Shown here one piece after another: positions 1-10,115 of a stretch of DNA of 64,000 bases. The notes below the pieces were generated by a model. The model saw nothing but the letters and a program-made list of their open reading frames with translations. It ran no database searches and was not told the DNA's origin. Source of the DNA: Pithys albifrons albifrons. Lineage: Eukaryota; Chordata; Aves; Passeriformes; Thamnophilidae. Each line of letters begins with the position of its first letter. Positions within the stretch are counted from its first letter, which is position 1. The position numbers and the translations under genes are program-made. The stretch is taken from assembly GCF_047495875.1 (NCBI RefSeq), contig NC_092465.1, positions 1,604,501 to 1,668,500 on the forward strand, written 5' to 3'.

Positions 1-272
1 GGGGCACAGAGCAGGAATTGCTGCATGGAAAGGGTGGGCAGGCCCTGGCACAGTGCCCAGGGCAGGGGGCACAGCAGCAGGAATTGCTGCATGGAAAGGG
101 CTGTCCAGCCCTGGCACAGCTGCCCAGGGCAGGGGTGGATCCCCAGCCCTGGAGGGATTCAAAGCCCTGTGGATGTGGCACTTGGGGACATGGTCAGAGG
201 TGGCCTGGGCAGTGCTGGGGGATGTTGGACTCCATGGGCTCAGAGGGCTTTTCCAACCCAAATGACTCCACA
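1..272 (+). mobile_element. CR1 LINE relic with internal duplication
   Basis: Avian CR1 3' region reading on +: GGAAAGGGTGGGCAGGC, then GTGGATGTGGCACTTGGGGA and a degraded tail GGCTTTTCCAACCCAAATGA. The opening 67-bp part is present twice in tandem, as in 5395-5850. Confidence 0.75.
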
Positions 273-317
273 GCCTCAGGGCCCACCTGCCCCCACGGCC
301 CCTCCTGCTTCACTCAC

Positions 318-398
318 CAGGTCCAAGCTCTGCAGTTTAAACCCGTACACGGCCCCTCGTTTGCTGCTGTTCATGTAGTTCCCCAGGGCCAGGATGAT
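318..398 (-). CDS. FMNL2: FMNL2 exon, FH2 GNxMN motif (residues 776-802)
   Basis: 27 codons, phase 0 to 0: [20 protein letters not shown] then KLQSLDL. GNYMN is the FH2 signature on the actin-binding face. Acceptor GGCAG|ATC, donor CTG|GTGAGT. This is the last coding part before the window edge; the next exon, expected to begin LLDTKSTDRK, is not in 1-317. Confidence 0.96.
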
Positions 399-489
399 CT
401 GCCAGGGGCAAACAAGCAGAGCAGGAACCTTCAGGACAAATGCCCAGGCCTTTAGAAACCCCTGGAAGCAGAGGTGGGGTCAGACCTAC

Positions 490-558
490 CTCCAGGATCT
501 TCTTCAGCTTCTGAGATGACTTTATGGAGACTGACGCTGCGATGATCGCGTGGAGTTG
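490..558 (-). CDS. FMNL2: FMNL2 exon, FH2 (residues 753-775)
   Basis: 23 codons, phase 0 to 0: QLHAIIAASVSIKSSQKLKK then ILE, FH2 helical core. Acceptor CTGCAG|CAA, donor GAG|GTAGGT. The following intron is only 91 bp. Confidence 0.96.
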
Positions 559-737
559 CTGCAGGAGAACAAGGAAAGAGCTTTGGTTACTGCAGGTCCC
601 ACCAGGAGCCAAATTCACACCCCACCACTCAGAGCCTGGAAAACCCTCTTGTGTTTCATCCACACCAGGGGCCTGAGCACGGATGTCCCTCTGCTCTGGA
701 GCCAGGCTGGGAGAGCTGGGGGGGTCACCTGAAGAAG

Positions 738-1075
738 AGAAGGCTCCAGGGACACCTGAGAGCCCCTGGCAGGGCCTGAAGGGGCTCCAGGAGAGCTGGA
801 GAGGGACTGGGGACAAGGGATGGAGGGACAGGACACAGGGAATGGCTTCCCACTGCCAGAGGGCAGGGCTGGGGGGGGTATTGGGAAGGAATTGGTGGCT
901 GGGAGGGTGGGCAGGCCCTGGCAGAGAAGCCGTGGCTGCCCCTGGATCCATCCCTGGGAGTGTCCAAGGCCAGGTTGGAGCACCCTGGGCTGGTGGGAGG
1001 TGTCCCTGCCCATGGCACTGGATGGGCTTTAAGGTCCCTTCCCACCCAAACCAGTTGGTGATTCTGAGGATGTTC
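738..1075 (+). mobile_element. CR1 LINE 3' fragment
   Basis: Contains GAGAGCTGGAGAGGGACTGG, GGGTGGGCAGGCCCTGGCA, GTGTCCCTGCCCATGGCA and the end AAGGTCCCTTCCCACCCAAA, the canonical CR1 3' landmarks in order. It opposes FMNL2 transcription. Confidence 0.85.
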
Positions 1076-1194
1076 CCCTGCCCTGCCACACCAGCATCTC
1101 ACACCTTTCCTTTGCCCACCAGAGTCACCCCACTCAGCTGGGTTTGGGTCAAAGAGGATCCACATTCCAATCCTTATGGCTGGGACAGGTGCTT

Positions 1195-1475
1195 TGGGTT
1201 GGATGGGACAGAATTCCAGGAGCCCACAGACCAGGACCAGCCATAATCTGATTGGCCCATGAGTTTGGGCTGCATGGGACACAATTCCAGGACCCCATGG
1301 ACCAGGACCAGCCATAACCTGATTGGCCCATGAGTTTGGGCTGGATGGGACACAATTCCAGGACCCCATGGACCAGGACCAGCCATAATCTAATTGGCCC
1401 ATGAGTTTGGGCTGGATGGGACACAATTCCAGGAGCCAACAGACCAGGACCAGCCATAACCTGATTGGCCCATGA
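1195..1475. repeat. 71-bp minisatellite, about 4 copies
   Basis: Units contain GACCAGGACCAGCCATAA, GATTGGCCCATGAGTTTGGG and ATGGGACACAATTCCAGGA. Successive starts (1250, 1321) are 71 bp apart with few changes between units. Confidence 0.9.
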
Positions 1476-1594
1476 GGCCTGTGGGGTCTCTGGGGCCTTT
1501 GGGTCCTATGGGGTCTGTGGGGTAGTCCCCAGTGGCCATGAAGGTGCACCTGAGAGATGGAAATACAGCCAGGAAATCCCTGCATTTGTGGGAG

Positions 1595-1765
1595 TGTTTC
1601 CTGGAGGGTGGGGGACACTGACCAGGCTCCCCAGGGCAGTGGGCACAGTCAGAGCTCCAGAGGGTTTGGATGATCCTCTCAGGGACAGGGTGGGATTGTT
1701 GGGGTGTCTGTGCAGGGCCAGGGGAGGGACTGATGCTCCCTGGGGGTCCCTCCCAGCCCAGGAGC
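1595..1765 (+). mobile_element. CR1 fragment abutting an exon donor
   Basis: Matches the part of the 59930-60490 CR1 with GACCAGGCTCCCCAGGGCA, GGTGGGATTGTTGGGGTGTC and TGTGCAGGGCCAGG. It ends about 18 bp from the splice donor of the 1779-2013 exon. Confidence 0.7.
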
Positions 1766-1778
1766 TCCGGCAGCTCAC

Positions 1779-2013
1779 CGGGGTCAGCATCTGGATGCTC
1801 TCGGCGAAGTTGCCGATGAAGGCCATGATGGTCATTTTCTGCATGAGCCTCTCGATCTTGCTGAAGTGCAGCATGAACCTGTCCTCGTCCGACAGGTTCT
1901 CCAGGGGCTTCCTCTCGCGCTCGTAGAGCCGCAGCACCTTCACCTCGTTCTCCGTGGGCAGGAACCGCATCAGGCACTCCACGAAATCCACCGGCAGCGT
2001 CTTCAGGTCGAAC
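1779..2013 (-). CDS. FMNL2: FMNL2 exon, FH2 knob/coiled coil (residues 674-752)
   Basis: One base plus 78 codons. It reads [60 protein letters not shown] and [18 protein letters not shown]. This run is diagnostic of FMNL2 against FMNL1 and FMNL3. It has RFMLHF where mammals have RFMMQF. Acceptor CCCACAG|G lies about 30 bp from a 900-bp minisatellite. Donor CCG|GTGAGC lies within 20 bp of a CR1 relic. Confidence 0.96.
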
Positions 2014-2040
2014 CTGTGGGACAGCACCCAACGGTCACAC

Positions 2041-2940
2041 CAGCCTGGGGGGACTGGGAGCAGCCTGGAGGGGACTGGGAGCACAATGGGGGGGGCTGGG
2101 AGCACAATGGGGGGGGCTGGGAGCACAATGGGGGGGGCTGGGAGCACAATGGGGGGGGCTGGGAGCAGAATGGAGGGGACTGGGAGCAGAATGGGGGGGG
2201 GCTGGGAGCAGAATGGGGGGGGGCTGGGAGCACAATGGGGGGGGCTGGGAGCACAATGGGGGGGGCTGGGAGCACAATGGGGGGGGGCTGGGAGCACAAT
2301 GGGGGGGGCTGGGAGCACAATGGAGGGGGCTGGGAGCAGAATGGAGGGGGCTGGGAGCAGAATGGGGGGGGCTGGGAGCAGAATGGGGGGGGGCTGGGAG
2401 CAGAATGGGGGGGACTGGGAGCAGAATGGGGGGGACTGGGAGCAGAATGGGGGGGACTGGGAGCAGAATGGGGGGGACTGGGAGCAGAATGGAGGGGACT
2501 GGGAGCAGAATGGAGGGGACTGGGAGCAGAATGGAGGGGACTGGGAGCAGAATGGAGGGGACTGGGAGCAGAATGGAGGGGACTGGGAGCAGAATGGAGG
2601 GGGCTGGGAGCAGAATGGGGGGGGCTGGGAGCAGAATGGGGGGGGCTGGGAGCAGAATGGGGGGGGCTGGGAGCAGAATGGGGGGGGCTGGGAGCAGAAT
2701 GGGGGGGGCTGGGAGCAGAATGGGGGGGACTGGGAGCAGAATGGGGGGGGCTGGGAGCAGAATGGGGGGGACTGGGAGCAGAATGGGGGGGACTGGGAGC
2801 AGAATGGGGGGGACTGGGAGCAGAATGGGGGGGACTGGGAGCAGAATGGGGGGGACTGGGAGCAGAATGGGGGGGACTGGGAGCAGAATGGGGGGGACTG
2901 GGAGCAGCCTGGAGGGGACTGGGAGCAGAATGGGGGGTGT
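2041..2940. repeat. 19-bp minisatellite, about 46 copies, next to FH2 acceptor
   Basis: Unit GGGGGACTGGGAGCAGAAT with variants (GGGGGGCT, GAGCACAAT). On the FMNL2 sense strand each unit reads ATTCTGCTCCCAGT, a pyrimidine run ending in CAG. It starts about 27 bp from the acceptor at 2013. Confidence 0.95.
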
Positions 2941-3114
2941 GAGGTGGGGCTGGATGAGCTTTAAGGTCCTGTCACCAGGCTGGGATTCGGCTCCATGTGA
3001 GCCCAGGATGGCACAGAGGAAGCTCTTGAGGTTCCCCCTCCCTGTGTACAGCCCTGAACCTGAAGGTCCCTGCACATGGAGATGGGAACAGGCCACTGGG
3101 CTGATGGGAATGGT

Positions 3115-3853
3115 GCTGCTGACCCTCCTCTCCTTCCCATGGGAATTCCCATGGGAATGGTGCTGCTGACTCTCTCCTTCCCATGGGAATTCCCATGGGA
3201 ATGGTGCTGCTGACCCTCTCCTTCCCATGGGAATTCCCATGGGAATGGTGCTGCTGACCCTCTCCTTCCCATGGGAATTCCCATGGGAATGGTGCTGCTG
3301 ACCCTCTGCTTCCCATGGGAATTCCCAAGGGAATGGTGCTGCTGACCCTCCTCTGCTTCCCATGGGAATGGTGCTGCTGACCCTCCTCTGCTTCCCATGG
3401 GAATTCCCATGGGAATGGTGCTGCTGACCCTCTCCTTCCCATGGGAATTCCCATGGGAATGGTGCTGCTGACCCTCTCCTTCCCATGGGAATTCCCATGG
3501 GAATGGTGCTGCTGACCCTCTCTTTCCCATGGGAATTCCCATGGGAATGGTGCTGCTGACCCTCTGCTTCCCATGGGAATTCCCATGGGAATGGTGCTGC
3601 TGACCCTCCTCTCCTTCCCATGGGAATTCCCATGGGAATGGTGCTGCTGACCCTCCTCTCCTTCCCATGGCAATTCCCATGGGAATGGTGCTGCTGACCC
3701 TCCTCTCCTTCCCATGGGAATTCCCATGGGAATGGTGCTGCTGACCCTCCTCTCCTTCCCATGGGAATTCCCATGGGAATGGTGCTGCTGACCCTCCTCT
3801 GCTTCCCATGGGAATTCCCATGGGAATGGTGCTGCTGACCCTCTGCTTCCCAT
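3115..3853. repeat. Minisatellite with a 20-bp palindrome in each unit
   Basis: About 16 units of 43-48 bp. Most hold the perfect palindrome CCCATGGGAATTCCCATGGG (NcoI-EcoRI-NcoI), followed by AATGGTGCTGCTGACCCTC. Two units carry a mismatched arm (near 3312 and 3665), and one lacks the second half (near 3360). Confidence 0.95.
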
Positions 3854-4597
3854 GCCCCCCACCCCTCCATGGCCACACCTCATTCTGGTAAGAGAACGGA
3901 GGTGGGGAAGGAGCAAATACTTCGATTTAATTGGGACAGAGCCCATAAACCAAGTGCTGAACCTGCCTCTGTGGGGCAGGTCTGGCTCACCCTCCAGCCC
4001 AAAGAGATCCACATCCTGCAGACCTTCCTCACTGGAGGAACAGGAGATGTTTGTCCTGGAGCACAGAGAGTGTGTGGGTGGATTTGGGAGCAGCCCAAGA
4101 AGCAGGGAAGGGTTTGGATCAGGATGGGCACAGCCAAGTCCCATGGACACCCCACATGTGGCCACCCCACAAACAGAATTCCATGTAAAATCTGTTCCAG
4201 CACCTGGACCAAACTCATCCTTTTTGGGGCAAACCAAAAGAGTTGGCTCTTCCTGATTCTCTGGCTCACTGGGAGAGGAAATAGTGTGGGAGCAGATGGA
4301 GAGCAGCCATGGCAAACATGGGACATGGTGTGGATGCCCCACCCTGGCATGGCCAGGAATCAGCTGCTTCAATAAAGAAGTTCATCTGCTCAGCCTCAGC
4401 AGTGACTCAGCCACACCAAACTGGCAGCTGGTTATTTTAACTCAAGGCCCTCTGATTTCTGGGAATTCAGAACCCTTCCATCTTCACCCCTGGATTTTTT
4501 CCAGAGGCATCCACTGCCAATTCCAAACCACTGCAGGGAGCAATCCCCCCCCAGGGAGCCTCCTCGGGGTGTCTCAGCTGGCAGGGGTGCCACTCAC
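3854..4597. other. Intron between FH2 exons, non-array part
   Basis: No exon, RNA gene or clear transposon is visible. It looks single copy with a few short direct repeats. Confidence 0.5.
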
Positions 4598-4800
4598 CCG
4601 TGGATGGCCCTGCAGATCTCCTCTGCTGTCTTGCCAGCCTTGCGCAGGGTTATGGCCAAGTTCTTGGCCCTGTTGGCATCCAGCAATGTCACCTTGCTGG
4701 AGCCCTTCTGGCTGATCTTCTGCTTGCTGGAGCTCAGGTCAATGGCTGGGCCCTGGGCCTTGGTTTTGAAGATTTCCTCAAATTCATCCACGTTCAGATC
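4598..4800 (-). CDS. FMNL2: FMNL2 exon, FH2 linker/knob (residues 607-674)
   Basis: 67 codons plus two bases: [20 protein letters not shown], then [20 protein letters not shown] and [33 protein letters not shown] is a core FH2 knob motif. The split codon GG|G gives glycine before FDLKT, where the mammalian protein has valine by recall. Acceptor TTTGTAG|GAT, donor GG|GTGAGT. Confidence 0.96.
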
Positions 4801-4884
4801 CTACAAAGGAGAGCCAAAGGTTGTCCCTCCTGCAGGAGCACCAAGCCCAGCCTGGGCAGAGCTGCAGGGGAAGGGGCTGGGATG

Positions 4885-5040
4885 GAACAAGGATCATGGA
4901 ATGGTTTGGGATAGGAGGGATCTCAAAGCCCACCCAGTGCCACCCCTGCCATGGGCAGGGACACCTCCCACTGTCTCAGGTTGCTCCAAGCCCTGTCCAG
5001 CCTGGCCTTGAAATCCAGAGTATTCCCACCAGGGATGGAA
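4885..5040 (-). mobile_element. CR1 LINE 3' fragment
   Basis: Reverse-oriented CR1: ATCATGGAATGGTTTGGGAT, CAAAGCCCACCCAGTGCCAC, CCATGGGCAGGGACACCTCC, then CAGGTTGCTCCAAGCCCTGT. It is sense to FMNL2. Confidence 0.85.
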
Positions 5041-5068
5041 GGAGCTCCTGAGCTGGTGACCAGGAAAG

Positions 5069-5182
5069 GTGGGCAGAGCCCAGAAATGTGGGCAGAGCCC
5101 AGAAACGTGGGCAGAGCCCAGAAACGTGGGCAGAGCCCAGAAACGTGGGCAGAGCCCAGAAACGTGGGCAGAGCCCAGAAAT
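5069..5182. repeat. 19-bp minisatellite, 6 copies
   Basis: Unit GTGGGCAGAGCCCAGAAAC, nearly invariant, next to a CR1 fragment. Confidence 0.95.
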
Positions 5183-5394
5183 CCAGCCCCAAGAGCCCTC
5201 TGGATGTTCCAAAGTTCAGTACTTGGGCTTTATCCAACCCACAGGGAGCATCCAGAGCTGGGGCAGCCCCTGGCTGAGGTCACTGCCATGGTCTGTCCCT
5301 GGGGAGACCTTCCTACTGCCCAACCCCCTGCCAGGAGGGGGAACCAGGTGGGGTGGGCACAGGGACAGGAGGAGAGGGCACAGCCTCAGGCTGG

Positions 5395-5850
5395 GCCAGG
5401 GCAAGGCAGAGGGCACAGAGCAGGAATTGCTGCATGGAAAGGGTGGGCAGGCACTGGCACAGTGCCCAGGGCAGGGGGCACAGAGCAGGAATTGCTGCAT
5501 GGAAAGGGTGGGCAGGCCCTGGCACAGTGCCCAGGGCAGGGCAGGGGGCACAGAGCAGGAATTGCTGCCTGGAAAGGGTGGGCAGGCACTGGCAGGGGCT
5601 GCCCAGGGAGGTTTGGAGTGCCCACCCTGGAGGTGCCCAAGGCAGGTCAGGGGGCACAGAGCAGGAATTGCTGCCTGGGAAGGGTGGGCAGGCACTGGCA
5701 GGGGCTGCCCAGGGAGGGTTGGAGTGCCCACCCTGGAGGGATTTCCCAGCCCTGTGGATGTGGCACTTGGGGACACGGTTACGGTGGCCTGGGCAGTGCT
5801 GGGGGGGGGTGACTCAGTGATGCCAGAGGGCTTTTCCAAGGCAAGCCATG
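5395..5850 (+). mobile_element. CR1 relic with expanded internal units
   Basis: CR1 3' section in which the GCACAGAGCAGGAATTGCTG...GGGTGGGCAGGC segment is repeated four times (about 67-110 bp each). The usual GTGGATGTGGCACTTGGGGA and a GGCTTTTCCAAGGCAA end follow. Confidence 0.8.
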
Positions 5851-5905
5851 CATGATTCCATGGCTCCCTGGTGCCAGGGGCAGTGGGCAGGAGCAGCCCT
5901 GGTAC

Positions 5906-6030
5906 CTCCAGGATCCTCTCGTCGTCGATCTCGTTGAAGACGGTGCCGTTGATCTGGTTGGGCTTGAGGGCGACCCAGTTGAAGACGGGCATGCGGAACT
6001 TGGTCTTGATGGGCTTCTTGATCTTCACAG
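5906..6030 (-). CDS. FMNL2: FMNL2 exon, FH2 lasso (residues 565-606)
   Basis: Two bases plus 41 codons: [20 protein letters not shown] then [20 protein letters not shown] and E. It holds the lasso region of FH2 with the conserved tryptophan of FNWVALKP that locks the dimer ring. Acceptor GTGCAG|CT, donor GAG|GTACCA, a weak but phase-correct site. Confidence 0.96.
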
Positions 6031-6639
6031 CTGCACAGAGAGCAGGGGAAAGCACAGATTCCCTCAGCACTGGCTGCAGGACACCCCACATGCCCACAGG
6101 GCAGCTCTCCAGTTGGCATTTCAGCACTGGACAAATGGCCAGAGCTGAATTATCCCACTGGAATCTTGAGAAGGTGTCGCTGCCTCCAGAGGCAAAAGGG
6201 CAGAGAGGGTGTCCCAGCCCTGAGCTGCTCAGGCCTGGACTAACCCCAGAGGCTGTGGAAACTTCCCTGAAGGAAATCTGGGATTGGTTTATTCCCACAA
6301 TGTCCCTGAATCAATTAAAAAGCCCAGGATTTAAATTTAAACACCCCAGAAAATGGAGACAGTGGTCAAATGTAACCCTGCCCTGCTGCTGGCAGAGCCC
6401 ACCCCTGGCAGAGCCCACCCCTGGCAGAGCCCACCTGTGCCAGCTGTGGCACAAAACAGGTGCCAAGAAGGCCAAGCAGCCCCTTCCCAAGGGTGTGGGG
6501 ACACTGCAGAGGGGCAGAGCTGCTCCACCCCAGGTTTGTGTTTCCAAACCTGGGCTTTACCAGGGGGCAGAAAAGGGGTTTAATTCCTGTGCTGTGCAAA
6601 TCCATCAGTTAAAGCAAATCAGGAACTTCACAGTCATTC

Positions 6640-7960
6640 AGGAACTGCACCAGAGGAGCTCTGAAATGGAGCCTGAAAATTAAACTTGATTACTCTCATT
6701 AATTTGTGAGCAGAGCAGGAACAGCAACATGGGAGCAATGAAACCAACCCTTCCCTGTTCCTGTTCCTGTTTCTGTTCCTGTTCCTATTCCAGCAGGACA
6801 CCCCCTGTGCCCCCTGCAGCCCCCCAGGCCCCAGCCAGGTCTGGAAGGTGAATTATGACTGATTTCTGTAGCTCAGTTCCCATTTCTCTGTACTTTGCTG
6901 TGAACATGAGGCTGGTCCTTGCTACCAACTCAGGGTGCTAATTAAAGAGCTCAATTAATCAACCTCTTCCCCTTGAATTACTTTAAAAAAATCTCTGTTT
7001 CTTTACAAACATGAAACACAATCCCTGGTGCTCCCTCTCCAGTGCTGGGAACAAAGAGCCACCAGTGGACACCAGGGAACATCCCAAATATTCCACTGAG
7101 CATTGTGAAAATTCAGTTTATGCAGCTGGAAGGCAGAAACCCACGTGGCCAACTTGGGCTCATCTCCACTCCACAGCTTTACTCGGCCTAATTAATGAGC
7201 TTACTTAAAATAATTCCTAAAATAAATTAAAAAAGCTTTGAACACCCATGAAAAAAGCCACGAAGCTCGTGCATAAATCAGAATATCATTAACTGGAATA
7301 TCATTCCAGGCCAGGGAAAGGAGCTGATGCCTCGTGGGCCAGATCCTGATGGAGCTCAGATCTCTCCTGAGCTCCAGATCTCTCCAGATTCCCTTCCTCC
7401 TCCACCCCAAATGCTGGGGGTGGCACCTCCCCAGGGCTGCCCCTGCCCCCCTGCCCACCCCCAAGGCCCTGCACACACAGACACAGCACAGAGGGGAGAG
7501 CAGAGAACAAATACTTAGCAGGAAGCCACCTACAGAAGAGCTTGATGGGCCCATCTGAGCAGAGGCAGAGAGAGCAGAGAGAGAGTGTTAGTGATGGGCA
7601 CAGGGCACAGCTGGCACTGCCCCCAGCCCTCCCACCCAAACCCTCCTTCCTGTGGGTGCACCCAGAGGAGGCACCTCCACTCCCACTCCCAATCCCACCC
7701 CACTCCTGGACAGGATTTACCACCCTGGCTCTGGGTGAGGGGCTTGGCCAGGCTTGGCTGCTGCTCCCACCCCAAATCCACAGCCAGGGTGTTGGCATGG
7801 GCACCCCCTGTGCCCCCTGTGCCCCCTGCAGCCCCCCAGGCCCCAACCAGCACCCCCTGCCCACACCAGCCACAGGCCTGTGCCACTGGTGCTTTATTTT
7901 TTTAGAGCCCACCCTGGCAGTTCCAGGATGGTTTTTGCCTTCAGGAGGGAACTTTAAAGG
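6640..7960. other. AT-rich single-copy intron segment
   Basis: Unlike its surroundings this part is AT-rich and free of long arrays. It has repeated homeodomain-type TAATTA cores (near 6938, 6952 and 7189) and a short CTGTTC run at 6762-6790. It could be a conserved non-coding element; no coding exon is visible. Confidence 0.4.
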
Positions 7961-8177
7961 CTGGAATATTTAATCAGATTTTTTTCTTTAAAAAAGCTCT
8001 TTAATTAGAGCTCCTCAGCCTCTTTTTTGGACTCATAACACACTCTTGAGATCTTTGGTGAGAGTCACTTGGCACATGGCAGAGAGTGACTAAAACTTGA
8101 TTAAGGAAGGTCTGCAAGTTGTTCTTCCTTCCAAAAACCTCCCCAGAGTTTGCCCTTTGTCTGCACAGACATTTCTG

Positions 8178-8703
8178 TTCAGAGGGAACCCACCCCTGGG
8201 GGTTTGGGTTTCCCTCCAACCCACCCCAGGGGGTTTGGGTTTCTCTCCAACCCACCCCAGGGTGTTTGGGTTTCCCTCCAACCCACCCCGGGGGGTTTGG
8301 GTTTCCCTCCAACCCACCCCGGGGGGTTTGGGTTTCCCTCCAACCCACCCCGGGGGGTTTGGGTTTCCCTCCAACCCACCCCGGGGGGTTTGGGTTTCCC
8401 TCCAACCCACCCCGGGGGGTTTGGGTTTCCCTCCAACCCACCCCGGGGGGTTTGGGTTTCCCTCCAACCCACCCCGGGGGGTTTGGGTTTCCCTCCAACC
8501 CACCCCGGGGGGTTTGGGTTTCCCTCCAACCCACCCCGGGGGGTTTGGGTTTCCCTCCAACCCACCCCGGGGGGTTTGGGTTTCCCTCCAACCCACCCCT
8601 GGGGGTTTGGGTTTCCCTCCAACCCAACCCTGGGGGTTTGGGTTTCCCTCCAACCCAACCCTGGGGGTTTGGGTTTCCCTCCAACCCAACCCTGGGGGTT
8701 TGG
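8178..8703. repeat. 31-bp minisatellite, about 17 copies
   Basis: Unit has GGGTTTGGGTTTCCCTCC then AACCCACCCCGGGG, highly homogeneous in the middle with one CpG per unit. It ends directly at a reverse CR1 3' terminus (GTTTGGAAGGGACCTTAAGG), whose tail resembles the unit. Confidence 0.95.
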
Positions 8704-8850
8704 AAGGGACCTTAAGGATCATCTCATCCCACCCCTGCTCTGGGCAGGGGCACCTGCCCCCAGCCCAGGGGGCTCCAGCCTGGCCTGGGACACTGCCAGG
8801 GATGGCACAGCCACAGCTTCTCTGGGCACCTTGGGAGAACTTCAGGGGTT
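8703..8850 (-). mobile_element. CR1 LINE 3' fragment
   Basis: Reverse CR1 landmarks: GGAAGGGACCTTAAGGATCA, CAGCCCAGGGGGCTCCAGCC, CACAGCCACAGCTTCTCTGG. Confidence 0.8.
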
Positions 8851-8889
8851 CTTTTGCTCCACAACCCCCTCGGTGTGAGCCCAGGGAGG

Positions 8890-9240
8890 TGGCTGAGCCT
8901 GGAGCCCCCTGAGCCGTGCCCTGTCCAGCCTGTGCCATGCACTGCCCACCCCTGTGTCCTGGAGCCCCCTGAGCCGTGCCCTGCTCACTCCTGAGCTGTG
9001 CCCTGCCCACTCCTGTGCCATGTCCTGCCCACCCCTGTGTCCTGGAGCCCCCTGAGCCGTGCCCTGTCCAGCCTGTGCCATGCACTGCCCACCCCTGTGT
9101 CCTGGAGCCCCCTGAGCCGTGCCCTGCTCACTCCTGAGCTGTGCCCTGCCCACTCCTGTGCCATGTCCTGCCCCACCCCTGTGCCCTGGAGCTCCCTGAG
9201 CTGTGCCCTGCCCACCCCTGTGCCCTGGAGCCCCCCAAGC
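8890..9240. repeat. About 144-bp tandem duplication of short repeats
   Basis: Repeated CCTGGAGCCCCCTGAGCCGT and TGCCCTGCCCACTCCTGTGC modules. A block of about 144 bp recurs twice, ending a few bases from the FH1 exon donor at 9245. Confidence 0.8.
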
Positions 9241-9245
9241 GTTAC

Positions 9246-9428
9246 CTGCAAGGCCAGAGTTGAAGACCACGGTGGGTGAGGCTGTGCCAGGCAGGGGGGG
9301 TGCCGAGGGTGGTGGTGGGGGTGGCACTGGAGCCACCGGAGCCGTGTCCGGAGCCGGCCCTGGCAGAGGAGGGGGGGGCGGTGGGGGCGGCGGGGGTGGC
9401 ACTGGCACTGCCACGGGGCCGTTGGGCA
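9246..9428 (-). CDS. FMNL2: FMNL2 exon, FH1 proline-rich (residues 504-565)
   Basis: Two bases, 60 codons, one base. It opens PNGPV, then an eleven-proline run, LPGPAP, a second six-proline run, SAPPLPG and the conserved end [12 protein letters not shown]1 binds profilin-actin and feeds the FH2 ring. The proline tracts look shorter than in the mammalian protein. Acceptor CTGCAG|TG, donor G|GTAACG. Confidence 0.95.
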
Positions 9429-9489
9429 CTGCAGGGCAACGAGAGCAGGGGTCACCAGGGAGGGCACCCACACACCCCTGGCACCTACA

Positions 9490-10030
9490 CAGAGCCACAA
9501 CACCCCCTGTGCCAACACATCCCTGCCCAACATCACCCTGTGCCCACACACACCCCTGTCCAACACCCCCCTGTGCCCACACATCCCTGTCCAACACCCC
9601 CTGTGCCCATAGACCTCTGTCCAACATCCCCTGTGCCCACAGACCCCTGCCCAACATCCCCCTGTGCCCACACACCCCGCCCAACACCCCCCTGTGCCCA
9701 CACACCCCTGCCCAACATCCCCCTGTGCCCACACACCCCTGTCCAACACCCCCCTGTCCAACACCCCCCTGTGCCCACAGACCTCTGTCCAACATCCCCC
9801 TGTGCCCACACACCCCTGCCCAACATTCCCCTGTCCAACACACCCCTGTGCCCACACACCCCTGCCCAACATTCCCCTGTCCAACACCCCCCTGTGCCCA
9901 CACACCCCTGTCCAACACCCCCCTGTCCAACACCCCTTGTGCCCACACACCCCTGCCCAACACCCCCCTGCCCAACATCCCCCTGTGCCAACACACCCCC
10001 CTGTGCCAACACCCCCCTGTCCAACCCTCC
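9490..10030. repeat. Minisatellite filling the intron between FH1 exons
   Basis: Irregular 15-30-bp units of CCCCTGTGCCCACACA and CCCCTGTCCAACA or CCCTGCCCAACATCCC. It occupies about 540 of the 687 bp of this intron. The transcript strand is G-rich. Confidence 0.95.
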
Positions 10031-10115
10031 CCAAACAAGAAGGCACCAATTTCTCCAGCCCCTGCTGGGCTCAGAACTGGCTCCCACAGTCACAGGTTCC
10101 CCCCCAGCTCCTCAC

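Noticed and set aside
1..317. Next FH2 exon after 318-398
   Set aside because: No LLDTKSTDRK-type peptide with an acceptor is present; the stretch is CR1-derived.
2035..3876. A 613-residue minus-strand reading frame with proline/leucine and His repeats
   Set aside because: It is the translation of two minisatellites, with no start context, splice evidence or known domain.
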